Assembly: GCA_030599175.1 (NCBI GenBank)
Contig: JAUVON010000044.1
Location: forward strand, 1 to 12,757
DNA: 12,757 nucleotides
Direction of reading: 5' to 3'
Source of the DNA: Desulfobulbaceae bacterium
Lineage (GTDB): Bacteria; Desulfobacterota; Desulfobulbia; Desulfobulbales; Desulfocapsaceae
Below the pieces are notes generated by a model. That model was not told where the DNA came from. It saw nothing but the letters and a program-made list of their open reading frames with translations, and searched no databases. Positions 1-6,097 of the stretch are shown piece after piece (the stretch's first letter is position 1; each line of letters starts with the position of its first letter). The position numbers and the translations under genes are program-made.

Positions 1-2
1 CA

Positions 3-70
3 AGGCAACCCGGCTATCTGATACAAGACCCGTAGCTTTCCGTCCCTACCTTACAGCAGGTTTGGCTTTA
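3..70 (-). ncRNA. GEMM-I (cyclic di-GMP class I) riboswitch aptamer, gene off the left edge
   Basis: Read on the minus strand, the segment carries the GEMM hallmarks in order. GCCAAACC lies at 66-59. A hairpin CCUGCU / GGUAGG follows, capped by a GUAA (GNRA) tetraloop. Next come GGACGGAAAGC, then ACGGGUCU, and finally AUAGCCGGGUUGCC near positions 17-4. This order (AAACC, GNRA hairpin, GACGnAAAGC, tetraloop-receptor arm, closing GGGUUGCC) is that of class I c-di-GMP aptamers. A consensus-like promoter sits 27 bases upstream. The base at the presumed ligand-selectivity position (before CCAAACC) is G, which favours c-di-GMP over 3',3'-cGAMP if my alignment to the cGAMP variants is right. The expression platform and controlled gene are beyond position 1, so whether it is an on or off switch cannot be told. 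Confidence 0.8.
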
Positions 71-96
71 TCTTATTTGAATATCATTCTAACTGA

Positions 97-126
97 ATTA
101 TATGTGAAGAGGCTGCTCCGGGTCAA
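97..126 (-). promoter_or_regulatory. Sigma-70-type promoter for the GEMM riboswitch transcript
   Basis: On the minus strand a TTGACC -35 element (126-121) and a perfect TATAAT -10 element (102-97) are separated by 18 bases. Transcription would start near 90 and enter the riboswitch aptamer at about 70. The placement just upstream of an independently recognisable riboswitch makes chance unlikely. Confidence 0.75.
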
Positions 127-166
127 GGGAACAACGTGGCACAGGGAGGATAAAGGACAAGCTTGA

Positions 167-490
167 GATGTTCTGTACATATTATCCGGCCTCTGTTCTA
201 CAATTTTTGTTGTCGCTTGTATTCAGATGGTGCAAAAGGCTGTATATGATAAAGACCTGCCGGGAGTCATCCTGCCGACACTTGCCGGTTGTTTCTTTAT
301 TGCTAAAACACTCTTTGAGTTTATCACCGGCCAGGCTCTATTCGTACAGGGTACCACTCTCTTCACCTCTGTGCCGTTGGCCCATCTGGCAGGCGCTCTG
401 GTTGGCGTGATAACATCTATTGTCACAGGGCACAGGAAAGGATATGGTAGAAACGACTCAGAGACATTGGTTGCAATGTATAACAGATAA
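167..490 (+). pseudogene. 5'-truncated rhombosortase-like intramembrane protease remnant
   Basis: This reading frame is open from just after an in-frame TGA at 164-166 to the stop at 488-490. It reads as the C-terminal half of a rhombosortase (rhomboid-family serine protease that processes GlyGly-CTERM proteins at the inner membrane). It starts with YILSGL, where the Ser (185-187) would be the catalytic Ser of the rhomboid SG motif. A hydrophobic helix follows, then an AKTLFEF segment like the K-x-x-W-E region of the family, and finally the PLAHLAGALVG helix with the catalytic His. The N-terminal membrane helices and HxxxN motif expected upstream are missing: that DNA is riboswitch and promoter on the other strand plus a stop codon. 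An ATG at 227 would give an 87-residue product without the Ser. I therefore call it a decayed fragment. The family assignment rests on motif pattern only. Confidence 0.5.
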
Positions 491-568
491 TTTAAGAAAA
501 TATATTGTCCTGAAACTGTGAATAAGATAAGTTTGATTGAATGTGTGAAAACCCCAAGGAGAATACGC

Positions 569-718
569 ATGGAAAAAGATAAAGAGATAAAGACAGTAGA
601 GGTTAAAGAAGTTGATATCCCTGAGGAAAGTGTAAAATGGGATGATAAGATTGTCAATATCTTTAAAATAATGCTGGGATATAACTGGCATACGATGGGG
701 ACAAAAAAAGATTTCTAA
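569..718 (+). CDS. Small hypothetical protein (49 aa)
   Basis: I do not recognise this protein. The ATG at 569 is preceded by AAGGAG (556-561) at a good 7-base spacing, which is the main reason to treat it as a real gene and to prefer it to an in-frame ATG at 518. The product begins with a strongly charged stretch (MEKDKEIKTVEVKEVD) and ends with a hydrophobic-aromatic patch (IFKIMLGYNWHTMG); there is no signal peptide or transmembrane helix. Directly after the stop, ACAGATGA (718-725) can pair with TCATCTGT (744-751) in an 8-bp stem with an 18-base loop and no U-run. Codon use resembles the neighbourhood. It may be a stand-alone small gene or a relic of the eroded region on its left. Confidence 0.35.
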   Translation: MEKDKEIKTVEVKEVDIPEESVKWDDKIVNIFKIMLGYNWHTMGTKKDF

Positions 719-776
719 CAGATGATGTTGTGGCAAAATTTCTTCATCTGTGTTGTTGTTGTGCCCCGCAGGAGAT

Positions 777-806
777 AAAAAAGGACTTCAAGTGGCTTTC
801 TGGAGT
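777..806 (-). terminator. Weak candidate terminator after metF
   Basis: Read on the minus strand, ACTCCAG (806-800) can pair imperfectly with TTGAAGT (791-785), with one mismatch and one G-U pair around an 8-base loop. It is followed by CC and a run of six T (782-777). It lies 16-45 bases after the metF stop, where the operon would end. The stem is weak, so this is only a candidate. Confidence 0.3.
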
Positions 807-821
807 GCAAATTTTCTATTA

Positions 822-1712
822 TTATGGCGTCAAATCGGCCGCAGCCATAATATCCGGCACTAACTCCTCTTTTCCTATGGCCATAATGTGGACACCATCA
901 CATATTTTCTCAGTGTGGATTGCTTTAATCATCCGTCCGGCAATTTCTATTCCTTTTACTATTGCGCCTCCCTTGGGTGCCTGGGCCATTTCATCAATCA
1001 GCGGTTGAGGAACATTAACCCCGGCAATGTTTTTATTCATAAACCTGGCCATGGGAGCAGATGTCAGTAAGATAATGCCAACAAGTATTTTTACGGGAAA
1101 TTGTCTTGCGTATTCCATAAATGATTTGAATTTATCAAGATCAAAAACGGCCTGTGTCTGGATGAATTCAGCACCGGCTTCGATTTTTTTCTCAAATTTT
1201 ATAAGCTGAGGTTCAAGGGGTTTTGCTTCAGGTGTGACAATGGCACCTGCACAAAAAGCAGGGGATCCGTCCAGCTCATTGTCGCCAAGGTCTTTTCCTT
1301 TTTCAAGGATCCTGATGGCAGCCAAAAGCTGGCTGGAATCAAGATCAAAAACACCTTTTGCCTTTTTATGATCTCCCAGCATGACCGAATCACCGGTAAG
1401 GCACAGAACGTTGTGAATCCCGCGGCTTGCTGCAAAGAGAAGATCCCCCTGCAAAGCCAGTCTGTTGCGATCCCTGCAAGTCATCTGTAATATGGGCTCA
1501 CCCCCCATTTCTTTTACCATGAGCGCCCCGCCAAGGGAGGGGTAGCGCATCACGGAACTCTGATGATCCGTAAGGTTCATGGCATCGACTTTGTCTTTCA
1601 GCAAATCAATATGGTGGGCAGTCTTTTCCAGGTTTATGCCTTTCGGGGGCGCAACCTCGCAAGTAACGATAAACTTCCCTGAGTCAAGTGCTTTTTGAAA
1701 TGAGGAGATCAT
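822..1712 (-). CDS. metF: 5,10-methylene-tetrahydrofolate reductase, flavoprotein subunit MetF (anaerobic type)
   Basis: Catalyses the flavin-dependent interconversion of 5,10-methylene-THF and 5-methyl-THF in the methyl branch of the Wood-Ljungdahl pathway, in the cytoplasm. The 296-residue protein is a single TIM-barrel MTHFR domain. FIVTCEVAPPKG carries the conserved Glu (E19), TDHQSS follows strand 2, LQMTCRDRNR covers residues 75-84, and LCLTGD (103-108) ends in the conserved Asp that corresponds to the ALRGD Asp of E. coli MetF. The length and lack of a regulatory extension fit the short anaerobic enzymes that partner MetV. The start is an ATG with an AGAAAGGA ribosome site upstream. 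It follows metV by 107 bases, a gap longer than elsewhere in the operon and holding small hairpins. The direction (methyl oxidation or synthesis) cannot be told. It is intact and the family call is firm. Confidence 0.93.
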   Translation of the reverse strand: MISSFQKALDSGKFIVTCEVAPPKGINLEKTAHHIDLLKDKVDAMNLTDHQSSVMRYPSLGGALMVKEMGGEPILQMTCRDRNRLALQGDLLFAASRGIHNVLCLTGDSVMLGDHKKAKGVFDLDSSQLLAAIRILEKGKDLGDNELDGSPAFCAGAIVTPEAKPLEPQLIKFEKKIEAGAEFIQTQAVFDLDKFKSFMEYARQFPVKILVGIILLTSAPMARFMNKNIAGVNVPQPLIDEMAQAPKGGAIVKGIEIAGRMIKAIHTEKICDGVHIMAIGKEELVPDIMAAADLTP

Positions 1713-1746
1713 AGCTTAATGGTCCTTTCTGGCCTTTGTAGTTTAC

Positions 1747-1790
1747 GGCAACATTGCAAAATTGCCTTTTCACCCGAGATCTGGATCTCG
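1747..1790. other. Intercistronic hairpins between metV and metF
   Basis: The 107-base metV-metF gap holds two small inverted repeats. CGAGAT (1775-1780) pairs with ATCTCG (1785-1790) around a four-base loop. GGCAA (1747-1751) pairs with TTGCC (1762-1766). Neither is followed by a U-run in the direction of transcription, so they are not convincing terminators. An mRNA-processing or stabilising role is possible. Confidence 0.35.
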
Positions 1791-1819
1791 AATGAAAACT
1801 CTAATTTTTCAAGGTAACC

Positions 1820-2473
1820 TTACGATTTCGATATTTCATATTTCCCGGGTGTTGGCTCACCCAGAAAATTTCTCGGGCCCTGGAGTTTTCGCATGGAATC
1901 CAGTCGGCCAAGTTCGGTCAGCCGATTATATATAAGGGTCCATGCACAATCTTTATTGCTGTCGATTTCACACTTACCTTGATTCGTTCCACCACAGGGT
2001 CCGTTTACCAGCCCTTTATGGCAATTGGTTACCGGACAGATCCCTCCGGTTTCACCTATTATACAGGTTCCGCATTGAGTACAAATTTCATTAAACTGGC
2101 CATACCCGGTCTCTTTTCCAATAAAAAGCGTATCAAGAGCCGGTACTACCATTCTTTTCAACTGGCTTGAAACAGTCTGAACTCCAAAAGCACAAGTCAT
2201 AATCAAAAGGACATCGGCCTGCTCGATTTTCTCCATTTCCTCATTTAAAATCTCGGATGTCAGGTTGTCACAAGCCACGGGAACAACGACCTGGCCGGTA
2301 ACAAGCTTTCCTGAGTCCAGAAGGGCTTCCTTCATGGCAGCTACTTCAGGAGCACCACCGGTGCGTGTAAGGGTTACGCAGGTTCCACAACCGATGATAA
2401 AAATTCGATTAAGCCCGTCTAGAAGAGTGTCAATCTCTTCTTTTGATTTTGGTTTGGTAATCGATCTGATCAT
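1820..2473 (-). CDS. metV: Methylene-THF reductase iron-sulfur subunit MetV
   Basis: MetV (MTHFR C-terminal/zinc-iron-sulfur family) binds MetF and passes electrons between its flavin and an outside donor. The 217-residue protein is of usual length. The N-terminal half has GCGTC (C29, C32), a VACDN Cys (C68) and MTCAFG (C94). The C-terminal cysteine-rich domain runs from ICTQCGTC (C131, C134, C137) through GGICPVTNC (C146, C151), GPCGG (C160), GKCEI (C168) and DCAW (C176). This is the diagnostic MetV pattern, enough for 4Fe-4S and Zn sites. The ATG lies 2 bases after the upstream NuoF-GltD stop, and its GGAGGAGAG ribosome site is embedded in the end of that gene. This points to translational coupling and hence to a shared complex. 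In known systems MetVF uses RnfC2 (Acetobacterium) or HdrABC-MvhD (Moorella). Neither is here; the flavin module upstream is the obvious partner. Confidence 0.9.
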   Translation of the reverse strand: MIRSITKPKSKEEIDTLLDGLNRIFIIGCGTCVTLTRTGGAPEVAAMKEALLDSGKLVTGQVVVPVACDNLTSEILNEEMEKIEQADVLLIMTCAFGVQTVSSQLKRMVVPALDTLFIGKETGYGQFNEICTQCGTCIIGETGGICPVTNCHKGLVNGPCGGTNQGKCEIDSNKDCAWTLIYNRLTELGRLDSMRKLQGPRNFLGEPTPGKYEISKS

Positions 2474-2475
2474 AA

Positions 2476-5400
2476 TTATCTCTCCTCCAGATCACATCTT
2501 AAACATCTTCCCGCTTCCATACGGGCCTGGTCTTCGGTAAAGCCCTTTTCAACTTCACGGAAGTCTTTTGTCCTAGTCACTGAATTTTCAATTTCAATCT
2601 GGATCCTCGGACTTTCTTCCATTGTCTCTCCATCAAGTGCTAGTCCGGCAGTTTCCTCAAATTGTGTTTTTTCATCAAGTATCATTACTGGGCCTTTAGC
2701 GCCTATCAGGTATTTATCAATGGCAATAGCAGCTCTTCTGCCTGAAGCAATGGCCGATATTACTGTTGTCGGACCTGTGATATAGTCACCGCCGGCAAAA
2801 ATACCATCAACGTTTGTCGTCAAGCTGTTGCTGTCTACTTCCAGGCTGCCCCACAACGACCTCTCCAGTTGGCTGTCTTCTGAAATAAAAGAGGAGTCCG
2901 GTGCCTGGCCTATTGCAATAATAATTGTATCTGCATCGACCTTCAGGGTTCTATCTTTTTCAACCTTTATATAAGACCTGCCATCCGGTTCCAAAATGGC
3001 TTTGCTCCCTGTGAATTCAATGCCTGTAACACTGCCGTTTTCATGGATGATTCTCCCTGGTGACCAGAAAGGCTTTATAATAACGCCTTCTTCAACAGCC
3101 TCTTCAATATCTTTTTCCCAGGCGGGCATCTCTTCGATACCGCGGCGGTAATAGATATGGACATCCTGAGCACCGACTCGAAGAGCAGTTCTGGCTGTGT
3201 CAAAAGCAACATTTCCTCCCCCGATGACGACAACTTTACCTTCCAGCGCAATCTTTTTTCCGAGCCTTATGTCCGTTAAGAACTGAAGTCCATAAAAAAG
3301 CCCGTCCAACTCCAGCTCTTCGCCTGGAATTCCTACCTGTTTACTGGCTTGAGCACCGGCTGCGATAAACACAGCATCGAATCCTTCTCTCAAGAGATCG
3401 TTTACTGTGCGCTTTGCATCGATGGGGGTGTTGTAGCAAATTTCAATGCCGCAACTCTCAATATATTTTATCTCTTCCTCAATAATTTCACGGGGAAGCC
3501 TGAATTCAGGAACGGCAATACCCAGCATCCCGCCACCAACTTTTTGAGATTCAAACACGGTAGTTTTATATCCCATCTGGGATAGAAAATATGCACAGGA
3601 CAGCCCGGCAGGGCCAGCACCCACAACAGCAACTTTCTCGGAGTAAATGATGGGGAAGGACTTTTTTGCCATACCGATATTTTCAAAATACCAGTCAGAG
3701 GCAAACCGTTTGAGTGTTCTAATGGCAATGGCTTCGTCAAGTTCTCCACGCCTGCATTTAGTTTCGCATGGATGAATGCAGATTCGACCGCAAACTGCAG
3801 GGAACGGGTTGCGCTCCCTGATAATATCAACGGCTTGTTCGTAGTTGCCGCAGGCAATAGCAGCAACATAATTGGGAACATCAATTCCGGCAGGGCAGGC
3901 ATGCTGGCATGCTGAAATCACCATAGAATCGCATACTGCACCGGCACAGCGATGTTCCTTGATATGATCCTCATATTCCTTGGTAAAATATCTTAAAGTG
4001 GATAGGGCAGGATTTGCGCAGCTTTGTCCAAGACCGCAGAGGGAGGCAGATGTAATTGTCTCACCCAGATCTTTAATGGCCTGGATATCTTCCATACGAC
4101 CCTCGCCATTTGTGATCTTTGTTAATATTTTTAAAAGCTGGGTAGTACCCAGACGGCAGGGCGCACATTTTCCGCAGGACTCAGATTGGGTAAAGCTCAG
4201 GAAGAAGCGAGCGATTTCGACCATGCAATTATTTTCATCCATCACCACCATTCCACCGGACCCCATGATTGCTCCGATTCGCTGGAGCGTGTCATAATCA
4301 ATAGGGAGATTTAAAAACTGCTTTGGAACGCAGCCACCTGAAGGCCCACCCATCTGAACGGCTTTAAAATCTCTTCCTTGAGGAATACCACCACCAATTT
4401 CAAACACCACATCTTTTATAGTGGCTCCTATTGGAACTTCTACCAGGCCGGTATTATTAACCTTTCCAGCTAGAGAGAATATCTTGGTGCCTTTGCTTTT
4501 TTCAGTACCGACCTTTCCATACCAGGCAGCACCTTTATTTATAATAAGAGGAATATTGGCAAAGGTTTCCACGTTGTTGATGTTGGATGGTTTTCTGTCC
4601 AGCCCCTCCTGGGCGGGGAAAGGTGGCCTTGCTGTCGGCATGCCGCGTTTTCCTTCAATAGATGCCATGAGAGCAGTTTCCTCTCCGCAGACAAAAGCAC
4701 CAGCGCCCATTTTCAGGGATAGATTAAAGTCAAAGCCCATACCAAGAATATTTTCGCCAAGGAGGCCCAGCTCTTTCAGTTGTTCAATTGCAATGTTAAG
4801 ATGATCAATGGCGATCGGATATTCTTCCCTTACGTAAATGTATCCATAAAGGGCTCCCAGGGCATAGGCCCCGATCAGCATTCCTTCCAGTACCGCATGG
4901 GGATCTCCTTCCAGCATGGCCCGATCCATAAATGCGCCGGGGTCTCCTTCATCTGCATTGCATATGATATATTTTGGTTGTCCTGCTGCCTGACGTGCGA
5001 ATTTCCATTTCAGGCCAGTAGGAAAACCCGCCCCCCCCCGGCCCCTTATTCCAGCCGAAAGCACCTCTTCAATCACTTCATCCGGACTCATTTTTGTCAA
5101 CGCCTTGACAATGCCCTGATAACCACCTGCTGCAATATAGTCCTCTACTCTTTTCGGATCAATTCGCCCGCACCGTTTCAAAACTCTCTTTTCCTGTTTA
5201 GCATAGAATGGGATTTGATCAAGGTGGTAGACAGGTACTTTTGTTTTAGGGTCTTTGTATGCAAGTCTTTCGATTAACAGGTTTTTCTTAAGGGTTTTGG
5301 CGGTAATCTCAGGTGCATCTTCGGGAGCCACTCCCTGGTATTGTATACCTAAGGGTTCAATGGCAATAACAGGAGCTTTTGCGCAGAAACCATGGCATCC

Positions 5401-5595
5401 TGTTGATCGGATTTCAATCGTTTCGGAAAGACCTTGTTTCTTTACTTCTTCCACCAGTGCATCTTTAACTGAAGCTGCACCGTAGGCGCGACAGCCGGTC
5501 ATGCAGACATGTACCACAGATTTATCTTCTGCGGTTTTTGACAGGATTCTGTTGCGGAGCCACTCAAATTGTCCGATGGATGAAAGTTTCTCCAT
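2476..5595 (-). CDS. NuoF/HydB-like NADH subunit fused to a GltD/NfnB-like NAD(P)H oxidoreductase
   Basis: A 1039-residue multi-cofactor flavoprotein. Residues 25-100: thioredoxin-fold [2Fe-2S] domain with C31, C35, C67, C71. Residues 140-460: NuoF FMN/NADH domain with GRGGAGFPTGLKW (185-197), NADEGDPGAFMDR (213-225) and GAGAFVCGEETAL (297-309), then an SLBB part. Residues 474-520: [4Fe-4S] motif ESCGKCAPCR plus C520. Residues 544-555 (H544, C550, C555) match the short segment that holds zinc in bifurcating HydB/BfuB proteins and is absent from complex I NuoF (from memory). Residues 560-620: GltD-type ferredoxin domain (C563, C567, C602, C606, C610, C614). Residues 654-1015: two-dinucleotide oxidoreductase with FAD motif GAGPAG (659-664), NAD(P) motif GGGNVA (792-797), an RR pair (817-818) typical of NADP(H) binding, and an IFAGGD motif. 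So NAD(H) and NADP(H) sites share one chain. It starts 3 bases after nuoE behind AGGGAGAAG. Confidence 0.92.
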   Translation of the reverse strand: MEKLSSIGQFEWLRNRILSKTAEDKSVVHVCMTGCRAYGAASVKDALVEEVKKQGLSETIEIRSTGCHGFCAKAPVIAIEPLGIQYQGVAPEDAPEITAKTLKKNLLIERLAYKDPKTKVPVYHLDQIPFYAKQEKRVLKRCGRIDPKRVEDYIAAGGYQGIVKALTKMSPDEVIEEVLSAGIRGRGGAGFPTGLKWKFARQAAGQPKYIICNADEGDPGAFMDRAMLEGDPHAVLEGMLIGAYALGALYGYIYVREEYPIAIDHLNIAIEQLKELGLLGENILGMGFDFNLSLKMGAGAFVCGEETALMASIEGKRGMPTARPPFPAQEGLDRKPSNINNVETFANIPLIINKGAAWYGKVGTEKSKGTKIFSLAGKVNNTGLVEVPIGATIKDVVFEIGGGIPQGRDFKAVQMGGPSGGCVPKQFLNLPIDYDTLQRIGAIMGSGGMVVMDENNCMVEIARFFLSFTQSESCGKCAPCRLGTTQLLKILTKITNGEGRMEDIQAIKDLGETITSASLCGLGQSCANPALSTLRYFTKEYEDHIKEHRCAGAVCDSMVISACQHACPAGIDVPNYVAAIACGNYEQAVDIIRERNPFPAVCGRICIHPCETKCRRGELDEAIAIRTLKRFASDWYFENIGMAKKSFPIIYSEKVAVVGAGPAGLSCAYFLSQMGYKTTVFESQKVGGGMLGIAVPEFRLPREIIEEEIKYIESCGIEICYNTPIDAKRTVNDLLREGFDAVFIAAGAQASKQVGIPGEELELDGLFYGLQFLTDIRLGKKIALEGKVVVIGGGNVAFDTARTALRVGAQDVHIYYRRGIEEMPAWEKDIEEAVEEGVIIKPFWSPGRIIHENGSVTGIEFTGSKAILEPDGRSYIKVEKDRTLKVDADTIIIAIGQAPDSSFISEDSQLERSLWGSLEVDSNSLTTNVDGIFAGGDYITGPTTVISAIASGRRAAIAIDKYLIGAKGPVMILDEKTQFEETAGLALDGETMEESPRIQIEIENSVTRTKDFREVEKGFTEDQARMEAGRCLRCDLEER

Positions 5596-5598
5596 GAT

Positions 5599-6084
5599 TT
5601 AATCTTCTCCCTTGTCCTTCCGGTACTCGCCGAGAACACTGGTAACCTTGATCGGATTCAGTTTGCCGTAATATTCGCGATCGACCATCATCGCCGGTGC
5701 CAGAAAACAGGCTCCCAGACAGGCTGCGGTTTCAAGGGTAAACTGATAGTCAGGGCTTGTTTCTCCCTCTTCCAGATTGAGGTCTTTTTGTATCATTCTC
5801 AGAATAGATTTGCCTCCCTTAACGTGACAGGCAGTTCCCCGGCATACTTTAAGAACGCATTTTCCCTTAGGCTCCGTGGAAAAACCAGAATAAAACGTGA
5901 TGACACCCTGCACCTGGCTGGGGTGGAGATTGAGGGTATCAGCAATAGATTCGATGGCCTCGGGAGGAATGAACCCGATACTCTCCTGGATTTCCTGGAG
6001 GAGGGGGATCAACCCCCATTTTTCTCCTTGGTGCTTTCCTGTAATTTCAGAAAATTTTTCCCAGTCTATTTCACTTGGATTCAT
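5599..6084 (-). CDS. NuoE/HydC-like [2Fe-2S] subunit
   Basis: A 161-residue thioredoxin-like ferredoxin of the complex I 24 kDa family (NuoE, HndA, HydC, StnA). It has an N-terminal helical bundle (residues 8-60, ending GVITFYSGF) and the four [2Fe-2S] ligands in CRGTAC (C81, C86) and CLGAC (C122, C126). In HydABC and Stn, this subunit and the NuoF-like one form the flavin core. The frame stays open upstream to an ATG at 6291, but that extension lies inside the previous gene. Two adjacent ATG codons at 6087 and 6084 follow GAGAAAGGA (6099-6091). I chose 6084 because its 6-base spacing is better; 6087 would add one Met. The stop lies 3 bases before the NuoF-like start and the upstream stop 13 bases before this start, so this is a tight operon member. 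Confidence 0.9.
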   Translation of the reverse strand: MNPSEIDWEKFSEITGKHQGEKWGLIPLLQEIQESIGFIPPEAIESIADTLNLHPSQVQGVITFYSGFSTEPKGKCVLKVCRGTACHVKGGKSILRMIQKDLNLEEGETSPDYQFTLETAACLGACFLAPAMMVDREYYGKLNPIKVTSVLGEYRKDKGED

Positions 6085-6097
6085 CATTTTTCCTTTC

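Noticed and set aside
2..163. Plus-strand open frame running through the left edge, possibly the N-terminal part of the rhombosortase
   Set aside because: It is the antisense of the GEMM aptamer and its promoter, has no rhomboid features, and ends in TGA at 164-166.
3468..5277. Several long open frames on either strand within the NuoF-GltD gene
   Set aside because: They have no family features and are shadows of a clearly coding frame.
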